From positions 119,312-183,311 of the forward strand of contig JAQGPJ010000089.1 of assembly GCA_028293125.1 (NCBI GenBank): a DNA stretch of 64,000 nt, in the 5' to 3' direction. This stretch comes from Verrucomicrobiales bacterium. GTDB taxonomy: Bacteria; Verrucomicrobiota; Verrucomicrobiia; Verrucomicrobiales; V1-33. The notes below the pieces were generated by a model. It was not told where the DNA came from, ran no database searches, and saw nothing but the letters and a program-made list of their open reading frames with translations. A program made the translations under genes and the position numbers. Below, in pieces: positions 49,561 through 60,410 of this stretch (its first letter is position 1; the number at the start of each line of letters is the position of its first letter).

Positions 49561-49947
49561 GTGAGGGGACTTCGTGAGGCGGCTATCAGTTCATTCAGCC
49601 TACAGGTTCACTCAGCAGAGCCATTGGTTGACCAGTCTGGCGATCACTCGAACAAGTCTCCGTTACTCACAGCGGGGTTTGCATCCTGCAAGATCCGATT
49701 TGTAGTCACAGATGATCGAGGGCAGGTTGCCCGCTCCAAGACTATTCGATGCTCTGAGGAAACTTGGTTTGTTGAGTCCGCACGTAAAGCAGATTACCAA
49801 GCCTCGTATTCCGTCTTGATCGAAGACCGCCCCTTTTCGAGCGGAGACTTCTCGGTCTTGATAGAGGTGATATCACCATCGAAAACCGCAGGCGACTACG
49901 TCAGAGTCGGTGGATTAGGTTTTCCTTATTTCCAAATCAGCGAATAA
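49561..49947 (+). CDS. Hypothetical protein in AT-richer insert
   Basis: 128 residues from a GTG at 49561. Readable pieces are GFASCKIRFVVTDDRGQVAR, CSEETWFVESARKADYQASY and SVLIEDRPFSSGDFSVLIEV, a mostly beta protein with two similar strands SVLIE. Family unknown. Base composition near 50 percent GC contrasts with the flanks and suggests acquisition from elsewhere. Confidence 0.55.
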   Translation: MRGLREAAISSFSLQVHSAEPLVDQSGDHSNKSPLLTAGFASCKIRFVVTDDRGQVARSKTIRCSEETWFVESARKADYQASYSVLIEDRPFSSGDFSVLIEVISPSKTAGDYVRVGGLGFPYFQISE

Positions 49948-50020
49948 AGCGCTGATGCCAACTGCCGAAGCTGCCCTGTCATCGGTGCTTCCCATGACTC
50001 GAATGAGCGGCCAAACCGGA

Positions 50021-50221
50021 TTAATGGCGGGCTTTTACCTGTTTTTCCCGCTTTTGGGACATGGCATTCCGGTTTTTCCCCGCTGGCTTGTCCAATCCCA
50101 GCTTCTTCAGGAATTCATCCATCAGGCGGGGCGAGGCCAAAACCTCATCAGCCGCTTCCTTCAGAAGCTTCTTTTCACGTGCGGCCTCGGCCGGGCTGGT
50201 GGGATTTAAGATGATTATCAT
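50021..50221 (-). CDS. Small hypothetical protein
   Basis: 66 residues from the ATG at 50221. EAAREKKLLKEAADEVLASP and RLMDEFLKKLGLDKPAG form two amphipathic helices, then a basic tail. Codon use is acceptable and the fragment looks like a small antitoxin or regulatory helix bundle, but no family is recognised. Confidence 0.4.
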   Translation of the reverse strand: MIIILNPTSPAEAAREKKLLKEAADEVLASPRLMDEFLKKLGLDKPAGKNRNAMSQKREKQVKARH

Positions 50222-50556
50222 CCTTGAGGCGTAGTTTAAGGTAACGCTTCATGCATTGCCGGCTGCAATCAAGGAAAATTGGTTTTCCGGGCGCAAGGCC
50301 CTGCACCACACCCCGCCACCGAGGATAATGATTTACATTATTGGGCTGGCCGCTCCCCCGCCGAGACACTCTGAGAGGGCACCCTCCCGTCCTCCCATGC
50401 CCGCCAGCCTCCTCAAAATCCTCGAAAGGCTCAACGTTGTGACCACGCACATTCCTTACTGAGAGGAATTGTCTGTCAGGGATGGCGGATGGAGCGCCGG
50501 CCAGACCCCGGCCTCCGTGGTTTCGGGAGCGGCATGCAAGCCTGCGCAGCCGGGAA
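50222..50556. other. Intergenic region with a small hairpin
   Basis: No gene called. ATAATG (50325-50330) and CATTAT (50336-50341) form a short stem with loop ATTTA. The rest lies downstream of the truncated LRR gene and may be the scar of the lost Roco C-terminal half. Confidence 0.35.
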
Positions 50557-51459
50557 CTAACGTTCCAAGAGCCAAGCGCGCAGGCGCTCCAGGCAGTTGT
50601 CACTGATGTCCTGGGAGAGGGCCTCCGCAGGGATGCCGTGAAGCGCGGGCCCTGAGAGGATCAGAGTGTGAAGGGATTCAAGCCGGATGAGCTTTTCGGG
50701 AAGCCTCCTTATTGGATTGCCCCACAGGTTGAGATCCTGAAGGGAGGAGAGCCCTTCCAGCGGCTCCGGCATGGTGATCCGGTTGAGAAAGCAGTCCAGG
50801 GACTGGAGGGAGAAAAGCCTCTCCAGACCGTCCAGCGCCGTCAGCTGGTTTTCCCAGCAGTAAAGGGACTGGAGGGCGGAAAGGCGGGCCAGCGGCTCCA
50901 AGGTGGTGAGGCTGTTTTCATGACAGGCGAGGATGCGGAGGGAGGTGAGACCCGACAATGGCTCCAGCGCGGAGAGCTGGTTTTCGGAGCAGACCAAGGA
51001 ATCGAGAGAGACACTGCCTTCGAGTCCCTTCAGAGTGGCCAGCCGGTTGCGGGAGCAGTCAAGGGACCGCAGGGAGCTGAGCCCCTCCAGTGGCTCTAGT
51101 GTGGTGAGCCGGTTTTCGGAGCAGTCGAGGGATTGCAGGGAGGTGAGCCCGCGGAGAGCGCTGAGGTCCGTCCACTCCGCTCCATGGATGTGGAGACTCC
51201 TTAGGTTTGGGAGTGTGCCCCACCGCGGCTCTCCGGACATTGGCTGGCTGACGGTGAAACAGGACTCCGCCCTGTTCCATTTTCCATTCCCATACCAGCC
51301 CTTTCCGAGGTTCAGCCCGGTGAGATGATCGAGCCACCACAGCTCCTCCGGCCAGCTCCGGAGCCCCAGCCTTCCGAGATCCAGAAAACCGCTCTGCTCC
51401 TCCTTCTCCTTGGCGATGCGCTCACGGGCAATCTTCAGACCCAAGGATTCATCAGGCAT
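50557..51459 (-). CDS. LRR protein, probable truncated Roco-family N-terminal part
   Basis: 300 residues, no signal peptide. From residue 30: FLDLGRLGLRSWPEELWWLD, then nine or so repeats of about 22 residues of the kind LxxLxSLDCSENRLTTLEPL. The end reads LPEKLIRLESLHTLILSG, then HGIPAEALSQDISDNCLERL and RAWLLER before the stop. In Roco (LRR-ROC-COR) proteins the same segment (IPxExLSxxxxDNCLExLRxHL) precedes the Roc GTPase P-loop; here the frame stops exactly before that domain. A Cys at the start of each repeat, in SLDCSEN, is regular. It is either a shortened Roco protein or a stand-alone LRR paralogue; the former is my guess. Confidence 0.75.
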   Translation of the reverse strand: MPDESLGLKIARERIAKEKEEQSGFLDLGRLGLRSWPEELWWLDHLTGLNLGKGWYGNGKWNRAESCFTVSQPMSGEPRWGTLPNLRSLHIHGAEWTDLSALRGLTSLQSLDCSENRLTTLEPLEGLSSLRSLDCSRNRLATLKGLEGSVSLDSLVCSENQLSALEPLSGLTSLRILACHENSLTTLEPLARLSALQSLYCWENQLTALDGLERLFSLQSLDCFLNRITMPEPLEGLSSLQDLNLWGNPIRRLPEKLIRLESLHTLILSGPALHGIPAEALSQDISDNCLERLRAWLLER

Positions 51460-51876
51460 GGCGTATTTTAAGGACTTGCGCTTATTCTATCAGATTCTCG
51501 CCAAAAACAAGGAGAGGCATGGCGCTCGGCCCCGTTCCGGCTCCGGAGGCTGGCGGAAGAGTATCCGCTTTTGCCCGGAGTGGGAATTGGGGTGCTCCGC
51601 CCCCTTTGGGGGTGTGATGTGTCTCCAAAATCCGCACACCTCTCACGGAACGGGGCAAGGGGCTGACAGAGGAAACGGTGAGTGTCTCCCCCGGGGCAGC
51701 GGACCGCGCAAACCAGAGGATTTCAACCAAGCAGGCTCTGAGGCGGGGGTCGGCTAGGGAAAGCAACCGAAACCTGAATCACATGATAGGCACGCCCGGT
51801 CACGGCCTTGAAGCCATGACCGGGGGGATGGGAATGGAAGGAAGCCAGCCCCGCACAGGGGGCTGGATTTGATTGG
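51460..51876. other. Intergenic region with terminator-like hairpin
   Basis: CCAGCCCC (51845-51852) and GGGGCTGG (51859-51866), 6-base loop, 11 bases beyond the stop of the minus-strand dehydrogenase-type gene; on that strand it is followed by CTTCCTTCC. Otherwise no coding frame with support is seen. Confidence 0.45.
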
Positions 51877-54309
<2,433 letters not shown>

Positions 54310-54470
54310 GGGGAAGGAAAGCAAGGACGGGAAGGGACGGGATGGGATCGTGGAAGAGGCGGAATGCAGCTTGGGAAAAAGCCCCGGCGGCAAGCAACAG
54401 GCGGGGCTGTGAATACGGCCCGCCGGACAGGGCATATCACGGGAAATCAAGACTTTGGCCGGGCATAGAC

Positions 54471-54734
54471 GGGTAGAACAGGCGTCCCGCCTGTCCCGCC
54501 GGGCATCCTGCCCGGTGCCGGAGAATCGGTCTTTCCAACATTCCAAGTTCCAGTGACCCGGGAGACTGAATCCTGATGGCACAGACCGGATGAGTTTCGG
54601 TTTTGAGCAATCCGGAGCAGCTGCTTCCAGCTTTGGTGCCGGAGAATGGGTTCAACGTCAGGGTGCTGAAAACTGCCAAGGCATCGGCACCGGGCAGGAT
54701 GCCCGGCGGGACAGGCGGGACGCCTGTTCTACCC
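54471..54734. mobile_element. MITE-like element I with 49-bp terminal inverted repeats
   Basis: Left repeat 54471-54519 starts GGGTAGAACAGGCG; its exact inverted copy is at 54686-54734. Each 49-mer folds as two 7-bp stems with identical TCC loops (ACAGGCG/CGCCTGT and CCGGGCA/TGCCCGG). The interior of 166 bases has no coding capacity. A second element of the same design lies at 60556-60831. Conservation extends a little inside the left repeat (GGAGAATCGGT...TTTCCA...CATTCC). No target duplication is obvious. It is placed between the dehydrogenase-type gene and the oxidoreductase gene. Confidence 0.75.
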
Positions 54735-54788
54735 AGCTGTTCAGCCGGCTTCCGCCGGTTTGGTTGCCGGGCTTCATTCCCGCCATCC

Positions 54789-55790
54789 TCACGCAAACCC
54801 CGTCAGCGTCACCTTTCCCAGGGCCTGCCCGCTTTCCAGCAACTCATGCGCCGCGCCAGCCTGCTCAAAGGGAAAGACCTGCTTGTGCAGCAGCGGGGTG
54901 ATGCGCACCGTCTCGGCCAGATGGCTGATGCGGCTGAGGGCCCGTCCCTGGGCGGCGCGCTCCGGGGGTTTGTTGTAGAGCAGGGGAATGATCATGAAGA
55001 CCACATGCAGGGATATCCCCTTGGCGTGCAGCGGCGACAGATCCGCCGTGGTGCGGGTGGAGATGGAGACCACGGTGCCGCTGACGGCCACAGCTTCGAA
55101 GCATTTGGCCACATTATCCCCGCCCACGGTGTCGAACACGACATCGAATCCCTCCCCGGAGGTGACTTCCCTCACATAATCCGGCACGGCCTGGTCCCGG
55201 TAGAAAATGACCCCGTCCGCCCCCAGCCGGCGCGCGGTCTCCGCCTTCTCGGGGGTGGAGACTGTCACCCACACCTCCGCCCCGCGCTGCTTGGCCAGCT
55301 GCAGCGCCATCTGGCCCACGCCGCCGGTGCCTGCATGGACCAGCACCCGCTGGCCGGTCCGCACATGCGCCCGGCACAGCCCCTCATCGGCGGTGATACC
55401 CACCAGCGGCAGGGACGCCGCCGTCTCCCAGGGCAGTCCTTCGGGAGCGGGGGCGCAGACCGAGGCATCCACCGCCATGTATTCCGCCAGCGCTCCCGGA
55501 TAACCTTTCACCCCGCCGCCGCAGGCGATCACGCGGTCGCCCTCCTTCAGGCCTGCGCCTTTGCCGGCCTGCGCCACCTCACCGGCCACGTCACACCCCA
55601 GGATCATGGGATCAGGCGCCAAGGCCGAAAGCATCCCCTTGCGGATCTTGGTGTCGATGGGATTCACGCTGGAGGCCCGCACCCGGATCAGCACATGGCC
55701 AGGTGGAACCCCCGGCACCGGCACTTCCCGCAGTTCAAAGACCTCCGGCCCGCCAAAGCGGTCGGCCACCATCGCGCGCATCGTGTTCAT
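54789..55790 (-). CDS. Zinc-independent quinone oxidoreductase (MDR family)
   Basis: 333 residues. The N-terminal GroES-like domain reads MRAMVADRFGGPEVFELREV, SVNPIDTKIRKGML and GCDVAGEVAQAGKGAGLKEG. The NADPH-binding domain has VHAGTGGVGQMALQLAKQRG, the AGxGGVG nucleotide motif, and the FDVVFDTVGG segment. Zinc ligands are absent, so a quinone or enone reductase is more likely than an alcohol dehydrogenase. It ends 54 bases from the inverted repeat of element I. Confidence 0.94.
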   Translation of the reverse strand: MNTMRAMVADRFGGPEVFELREVPVPGVPPGHVLIRVRASSVNPIDTKIRKGMLSALAPDPMILGCDVAGEVAQAGKGAGLKEGDRVIACGGGVKGYPGALAEYMAVDASVCAPAPEGLPWETAASLPLVGITADEGLCRAHVRTGQRVLVHAGTGGVGQMALQLAKQRGAEVWVTVSTPEKAETARRLGADGVIFYRDQAVPDYVREVTSGEGFDVVFDTVGGDNVAKCFEAVAVSGTVVSISTRTTADLSPLHAKGISLHVVFMIIPLLYNKPPERAAQGRALSRISHLAETVRITPLLHKQVFPFEQAGAAHELLESGQALGKVTLTGFA

Positions 55791-55942
55791 ACGGTACTCT
55801 AACGGGGCATCGGAGAGTGTCCAGAAGGGAATGTTTTCCGCCCCTCAGCGTCTTGCCCGCACCACGCGGTTTCATGAGCGAATCCTTAACGGAATTGGAG
55901 TATGGCCGCCATACGTCAAATCATCCTATCTGTTCGGTCTGC

Positions 55943-56482
55943 TCAAGGCAGGGCGAGGGCCTTGCGCAGATCGTCGTGCTCAAAGGCGCTCGCCATGCGT
56001 TGGATCTCCTTTGATGAAGCGCCGGCCTCCTGCGCTGTGGTCCGCCAGGTTCTGGTTGACTGGGCGACCTCCTTCAGAATCGCCCGGGCTCCCGCGGGCG
56101 GCAGTGCATAGTATTCCGCCGCCTCCTCCAGCAACTCAATCGAGCAGGTGCTCTCCACAGGATCGATGCTGGTCGTGAGCACCCTCGCTTTCAAGTCTGT
56201 TGGCACCGGGTTCAGGTCGTAGGCTGGCGAGAGTGTCCAACCGGACCGGTCAACCCACAGGAAGCCATGATTGCGAAGGTGATCGTCCACATTGCTCACG
56301 AGCACGTTGAACGCCACGCGGCGGTACAGCTCCGGGGCGAGCGGGAAACGCTCCTCGTCATCCAGCCATTCGTTGGCGTATTCGAACATGATGGTCTCCC
56401 GCCCCCGGGCCACATTGCCGCGCGCAAGGCCTGTCCTCCGGGTCCGGCCTGACAGCGATAAATGCACCTCGAAATCCGCCAT
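55943..56482 (-). pseudogene. hipA: HipA-like kinase with a large internal deletion
   Basis: 179 residues from the ATG at 56482, 12 bases after the hipB stop. The first 45 residues match the HipA N-terminus (EVHLSLSGRTRRTGLARGNV, FEYANEWLDDEERFPLAPEL), and the next residues jump straight to the C-terminal region LYRRVAFNVLVSNVDDHLRN and HGFLWV, then SPAYDLNPVP. Intact HipA proteins are about 410-440 residues, so some 230 residues covering the ATP-binding lobe are missing in frame. The catalytic Asp/Asn block (DDHLRN) and metal Asp (AYDL) remain, but phosphotransfer is not expected. The open frame may still bind HipB. Confidence 0.75.
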
Positions 56483-56493
56483 GATATGACCGA

Positions 56494-56814
56494 TCAACTT
56501 TTTGGAGATTTCAGGCGGACCCGCTGCGGCAGCGATTCGTCCGCCAGGGCACGTCCGACTGTATCGACCGACAGGTCCGCCAGTTGGCTCACTCCGTCCA
56601 GCAATCCCAGCGCATGAAGCACGGCCGCGTAAATACCCATGCCCACCGAGGGATCCCCCTCCTCGATCCGCTGCAAGGTGGAGCGTGAGGTGAAAGCCCG
56701 GTCCGCCACCACCGCCATGGGCAGCCGGCGTCGGCGGCGGGCATCGCGGATGTCCGCCCCCAGCTTGGTCAGACTCCTGCGCACGGCAAGGGTTGGATAA
56801 TGCGGGGTCGGCAT
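56494..56814 (-). CDS. hipB: HipB-type antitoxin (Xre-family HTH)
   Basis: 106 residues from the ATG at 56814; a longer frame to 56904 reads through the promoter. HTH at about residues 8-60: RRSLTKLGADIRDARRRRRL, PMAVVADRAFTSRSTLQRIE, EGDPSVGMGIYAAVLHALGL. It ends with a short C-terminal tail DESLPQRVRLKSPKS like those of HipB proteins that bind HipA. It would repress the hipBA promoter. Confidence 0.88.
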   Translation of the reverse strand: MPTPHYPTLAVRRSLTKLGADIRDARRRRRLPMAVVADRAFTSRSTLQRIEEGDPSVGMGIYAAVLHALGLLDGVSQLADLSVDTVGRALADESLPQRVRLKSPKS

Positions 56815-56841
56815 AAGATTTGTTCTCTTGGCACTGCTTAA

Positions 56842-56871
56842 ATTGTATTTAGTGTAGCATGAAGATGACAA
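56842..56871 (-). promoter_or_regulatory. Promoter of hipBA
   Basis: On the minus strand TTGTCA (plus 56866-56871) and TACAAT (plus 56842-56847) with an 18-base spacer, 28 bases before the hipB ATG. The surrounding DNA is AT-rich, and CTACACTAAATACAATT contains partial symmetry that could bind HipB. Confidence 0.5.
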
Positions 56872-57013
56872 TTTGCAAGACCTATCCTCCCTCCTGTCCG
56901 TCAATTCCGACTTTGGTCAAAGCTTCATGCTTCTCCAGACGCCACCACCGGTTGAAGACCCTCCGGAAGAGATGCCGGGCCGATCCCGGCACTCTGAATT
57001 CAGCCCACCACCC

Positions 57014-58849
57014 TCAAGCCGCCGGCTGGGCGCTCCGGGTGGCGGCGGCCCGGCGGTGGACATTGGCCATGGGCACCGCGTCCATGGCGCTGTAGGTCAG
57101 GGTGCGGGGGTCGAAGCGCAGCGGGAAGCCGCCCATCCAGCCGGATTCCCGCTGCTTCTCCACGATGATCTCCGTGTCGTGCTCCGACTCCAGCGCCGGG
57201 GTCATGGTTCCCTCCCGGGCGGCCTGCATTTTCTCCACATTGCGGGCCACCACCACCACATTGTCGGCATTGTTCGGGACCAGGCTGCTGCCCTTGATGT
57301 CCATCAGGCCCGGTTTGTCTCCGGACCCGAGTTTCCGGGGGTGGGCCACGAGGTGCAGATGGGCTCCCGTCTGTTTGACGAACTCCTGCAGCTGGTTCAT
57401 GAACGCGCCCTGGGCCGGGAAATCCTCCTCCAGCCCCTCGATGCGCATCAGGCTGTCGATGAAGAAGTGCAGGGCACCGAAGCGCTGGAACGCGTAGCGC
57501 ATCATCTCCAGCAGGCGGTCCGGCGCGATGAAGCCCACCACGTCCGCGAAGCTCAGGGGCTCCCCGAACTCGAGCAGAAAGCTTACCGCATCCTCCGGAG
57601 TCAGTTCCCTCCGGTGGCCATAATGGGCGTAGGCGGTGACCGCCATCCGGCGCAGCGTGGTCTCCACCCGCGCCTCCAGGGAGCATACAAAAATCGGGAT
57701 CCGGGCCACCAGGGCCCGCAGCATGAAATAGTTCAGGAAGGTGCTCTTCCCGTGGAAGCTGGCACCGGTCCAGACGGTCACCTCCCCCGGGCGGAAGTAG
57801 AGCCCCTCATGCGGCCACTGACGGCGGAGGAACGTCAGGGAAAAGGCCTCCGGTTTGGGCAGCAGCTCGGCGCGCAGCCGTTCCTCCAGATCCGCAGCCC
57901 GCACCAGCCCCTTCAGCGGGGGAGGTGAGGCTTCGGCGATCCACCGCGCGGCATCCCCGGCGGTGTGGCCGGCCTGCAGGCATTCATTGGCGTCCTTGCA
58001 GGGCAGTTTCACCACCAGGCAGCGGTGGGTTCCGAGCCGGGCGATGGTTTTCCGGAGGTTTTCCTGTCCGGGCCCGTCCAGATCGAAACTGAGGTGGATC
58101 CTGTCGAAAAAGGCCAGGTTGTCCCATTCCCAGTCAATCCATGTCCCTGACGAGCCCGCAGGGATGGAGAGAGCGGGAATGCCCCACTGATGCCACGTCA
58201 TGGCGTCGATCTGCCCTTCGGCAATCAGCACGGTGCGGGACCGGTAGGTGCTCTCCGGCAGGACGTGCCAGCCGAACAGGCAGGGGGCGCAGCCGGTGTC
58301 CTGCCACACGCGCTTTTTCTGCCCGGGCACGGGAAAGGAGCGGTAGCTGCGGTTCTGAAGCTCCCCGCCGGGGGCGAAGCACGGGAAGATGATGTTGTGG
58401 GTTTTGGGTTCGGCGGCCACCCGGAAGAGCTCCAGGGTCTCCGGTTTCAGCTTCCGGGTGCCGGTCAGCCAGGCGAAAACTTTGCCCTCCGGTTCAGGCG
58501 GGGCGTCCCTTTTGACCGGCGCGGGTGTGAAGGAGCGCGGCTCCCGGTGCAGAGGATCCATGATTCCCAGCCAGGCCTTCACCTGCCGGGAGGTCTCACC
58601 GGGCGTGAGATGCAGTGTCAGCCGCCACAGATCGAGGAGGTCCCCGTGTTCATCAGTGGCCCAGTCCCGCCAGTTTCCGGCGTAGGTCCCGGACAGGTGG
58701 ACTTTCAGGCTTTTGCCCTCGCCGCTGGAGAGATCCCCGCAGACCCATTCATCCTTCACAATCCGGCCGCCGGGCAGCAGGCGCTGGCAGACGCGCTCCG
58801 CCTGTTCAGCCAGCCGGCGGCTGATTTCCGATGGAGGGATGACGCTCAT
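57014..58849 (-). CDS. Phage/plasmid-type primase-helicase
   Basis: 611 residues. N-terminal region with CGDLSSGEGKSLKVHLSGTY and GNWRDWATDEHGDLLDLWRL resembles the CHC2/zinc-poor primase N-terminus of T7 gp4-like and Twinkle-like proteins. A TOPRIM fold follows at about 215-320 (RTVLIAEGQIDAMTWHQWGI, IHLSFDLDGPG). The RecA-like helicase domain has Walker A GASFHGKSTFLNYFM (about 378), LHFFIDSLMRIEG with Walker B, and HLHLVAHPRKLGSG, PGLMDIKGSSLVPNNADNVV near the end. It overlaps the upstream HTH gene by ATGA. Replication genes without capsid or integrase genes suggest a mobile-element remnant or satellite. Confidence 0.88.
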   Translation of the reverse strand: MSVIPPSEISRRLAEQAERVCQRLLPGGRIVKDEWVCGDLSSGEGKSLKVHLSGTYAGNWRDWATDEHGDLLDLWRLTLHLTPGETSRQVKAWLGIMDPLHREPRSFTPAPVKRDAPPEPEGKVFAWLTGTRKLKPETLELFRVAAEPKTHNIIFPCFAPGGELQNRSYRSFPVPGQKKRVWQDTGCAPCLFGWHVLPESTYRSRTVLIAEGQIDAMTWHQWGIPALSIPAGSSGTWIDWEWDNLAFFDRIHLSFDLDGPGQENLRKTIARLGTHRCLVVKLPCKDANECLQAGHTAGDAARWIAEASPPPLKGLVRAADLEERLRAELLPKPEAFSLTFLRRQWPHEGLYFRPGEVTVWTGASFHGKSTFLNYFMLRALVARIPIFVCSLEARVETTLRRMAVTAYAHYGHRRELTPEDAVSFLLEFGEPLSFADVVGFIAPDRLLEMMRYAFQRFGALHFFIDSLMRIEGLEEDFPAQGAFMNQLQEFVKQTGAHLHLVAHPRKLGSGDKPGLMDIKGSSLVPNNADNVVVVARNVEKMQAAREGTMTPALESEHDTEIIVEKQRESGWMGGFPLRFDPRTLTYSAMDAVPMANVHRRAAATRSAQPAA

Positions 58850-60027
58850 GCCGCGCGCCCCTCCCAGTGCTGAATTTGGGGAATTGGGGGCTGTGGCTCC
58901 GCGCCGTCATTGCCATTCCAGCCGGACGGCGGCTCTCCCTCCTGCTCCCACCGGAGACGGTCCCGGTTGCGGCGGCTCTCGGCGAAGAAGTCTTCCGGGG
59001 GGGGTGCCTCCCCATGCTCCCGGGGCGCTGCCGGGACTGGAAACGGACGCGCCCGGTAGGGGGTCCGGCCTTTGGCCTGGGCCCTGCCGGCTCCTCCGGC
59101 ATCGAAATAGAGGCCGGTCCATTTTCCGCTCTCGACGGTGCGCCTGATGGCCTCCACCGAGGCTGGGGGTCCGTGCCGCAGGCATTTTTCCAGCAGGGAT
59201 CCGGCGGCATCCCGGGTCCACGGCGTCCGGTTCAGCCGCCAGAGGTGCTGCCGATGACGGCAAAAGGATTCCCATGCGGCGGTGAAGCTGGCGCTCAGCA
59301 GCGGTTCAGGGACCGGCACCAGACTGCCGGCGATGGCGAATTCCTCCGGAGCGGGATTCGGCGGTTTCCGGAAGTTGACCATTTTCCCGGCAGGGAAGGG
59401 CGGTCCGGAATCCGGTGCCGGCGGGCCGGGCGGTGGGGGTGGCGGGGGGGACAGCGCTGCCGGTGCCTCAGCAGCGGTGCTGGCCATGCCGCCGCAGGCG
59501 TTGAAGGAGATGAATACGGGATCCTCTTCCTTTGTTTCCTTAATGGGATTATCTTTGTGGCCCGTTTTCCGGGCCGGCCCTGGGCCGTTTTCCGGGCCAC
59601 CTTCAGCCCCTGCTCCGGCTTGGGTGGTCTTTGGGGCCAGCCCGTTTTCCGGACGGTTCCCGGCCCGTTTTCCGGGTTGGACCGTTTTTTGGATGAGCCC
59701 GTTTTCCGCGCCGGCATGCACCGGAGTGGAGTCAGCGTCCTCCTGTGCTTTAGCGGCAATGGAGGGGAACCTGGCCAAGCGGTAACCGGTGCTGGTTCCC
59801 GGGCGCGGCTCCCGGCTGACGAAGCCGGCGGTCACCAGTTCCGCCAAGGCCTCATTCACCGTTTTCCGGTTGAGGCCGATGGCGTCCGCGATGGTCTTCA
59901 CGCCGGGCCAGGCATATTCGCTTTTGCCGGCCCTCCGGTGCAGATGACCCAGCACGCGGAAGGCCTTCAGCGACAGCCCGGCGTCATCGACGGCGGAATG
60001 CACGAACATAAGGACTCCCTCCCTCAT
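58846..60027 (-). CDS. Winged-helix replication protein (phage O-like)
   Basis: 393 residues from the ATG at 60027; the ATG at 60045 is an alternative. The wHTH covers about residues 15-85: LSLKAFRVLGHLHRRAGKSE, KTIADAIGLNRKTVNEALAE, LVTAGFVSREPRPGTSTGYR. The linker (about 110-160) repeats ENGLxxKT (ENGLIQKT, ENGLAPKT, ENGPGPARKTG), the kind of repeat found in phage replication initiators. Residues 190-240 are Pro/Gly-rich. The C-terminal helical region includes AAWESFCRHRQHLWRLNRTP. It probably loads the primase-helicase. The next upstream small frame also overlaps it by ATGA. Confidence 0.85.
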   Translation of the reverse strand: MREGVLMFVHSAVDDAGLSLKAFRVLGHLHRRAGKSEYAWPGVKTIADAIGLNRKTVNEALAELVTAGFVSREPRPGTSTGYRLARFPSIAAKAQEDADSTPVHAGAENGLIQKTVQPGKRAGNRPENGLAPKTTQAGAGAEGGPENGPGPARKTGHKDNPIKETKEEDPVFISFNACGGMASTAAEAPAALSPPPPPPPGPPAPDSGPPFPAGKMVNFRKPPNPAPEEFAIAGSLVPVPEPLLSASFTAAWESFCRHRQHLWRLNRTPWTRDAAGSLLEKCLRHGPPASVEAIRRTVESGKWTGLYFDAGGAGRAQAKGRTPYRARPFPVPAAPREHGEAPPPEDFFAESRRNRDRLRWEQEGEPPSGWNGNDGAEPQPPIPQIQHWEGRAA

Positions 60028-60164
60028 GGCCGGCCCCCTTTCCATGGCATCGCCGGAGCGGGTGGCACCGGCGGGCGGGCTTCCTGCAGCCGCCGGGCAG
60101 GGATCAGAATATCAGCACTGATGAGGTTGGGTGCCGGGTGCGGGTGGTGATGATGATGAGCCAT
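60024..60164 (-). CDS. Small ORF of 46 codons with a natural His run, first of the replication operon
   Basis: It reads MAHHHHHPHPAPNLISADIL then IPARRLQEARPPVPP and MPWKGGRP. Its TGA overlaps the ATG of the winged-helix gene (ATGA at 60027-60024), the same overlap as between the next two genes. An extra ATG two codons upstream (60170) is in frame. Not in any family I know; confidence rests on the overlap pattern. Confidence 0.4.
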   Translation of the reverse strand: MAHHHHHPHPAPNLISADILIPARRLQEARPPVPPAPAMPWKGGRP

Positions 60165-60410
60165 GGGCATAGTGGTTCCGGGATGAATGGTGTTGCGGGT
60201 GGAGCGGAGCAGGTTTCCCCGTTCCGGCGGCGATGCTGGTGGCAGTGCCTGGACGTCAGGCCACCGGGTGCTGTATCACAGGGGCCTCCTGTTCCGAGGG
60301 TGGTCCGTCATGGAGGATGGGGGGTCGGATCAGTAGATAAAATAGTCGCGTTAGACATCAGGGATACAGTGACTCTTAATGAAGCAGGGTACCGCATTTC
60401 AAGCAAGGAA

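Noticed and set aside
50887..51180. Regular spaced repeats as a CRISPR array
   Set aside because: The repeats are the coding units of leucine-rich repeats in one open frame, with spacing of 66 to 69 bases and no conserved palindromic unit. No CRISPR array or cas gene is seen in the window.
54471..54533. Extension of the dehydrogenase-type gene to an upstream start at 54582
   Set aside because: That extension translates the terminal inverted repeat of element I; the signal peptide start at 54309 is clear.
59560..59710. CCCGTTTTCCGG repeats in the DNA as an operator array or iteron origin
   Set aside because: They encode the repeated ENGLxxKT linker of the winged-helix protein. Coding explains them, although iterons inside replication initiator genes do exist, so I do not exclude an origin entirely.
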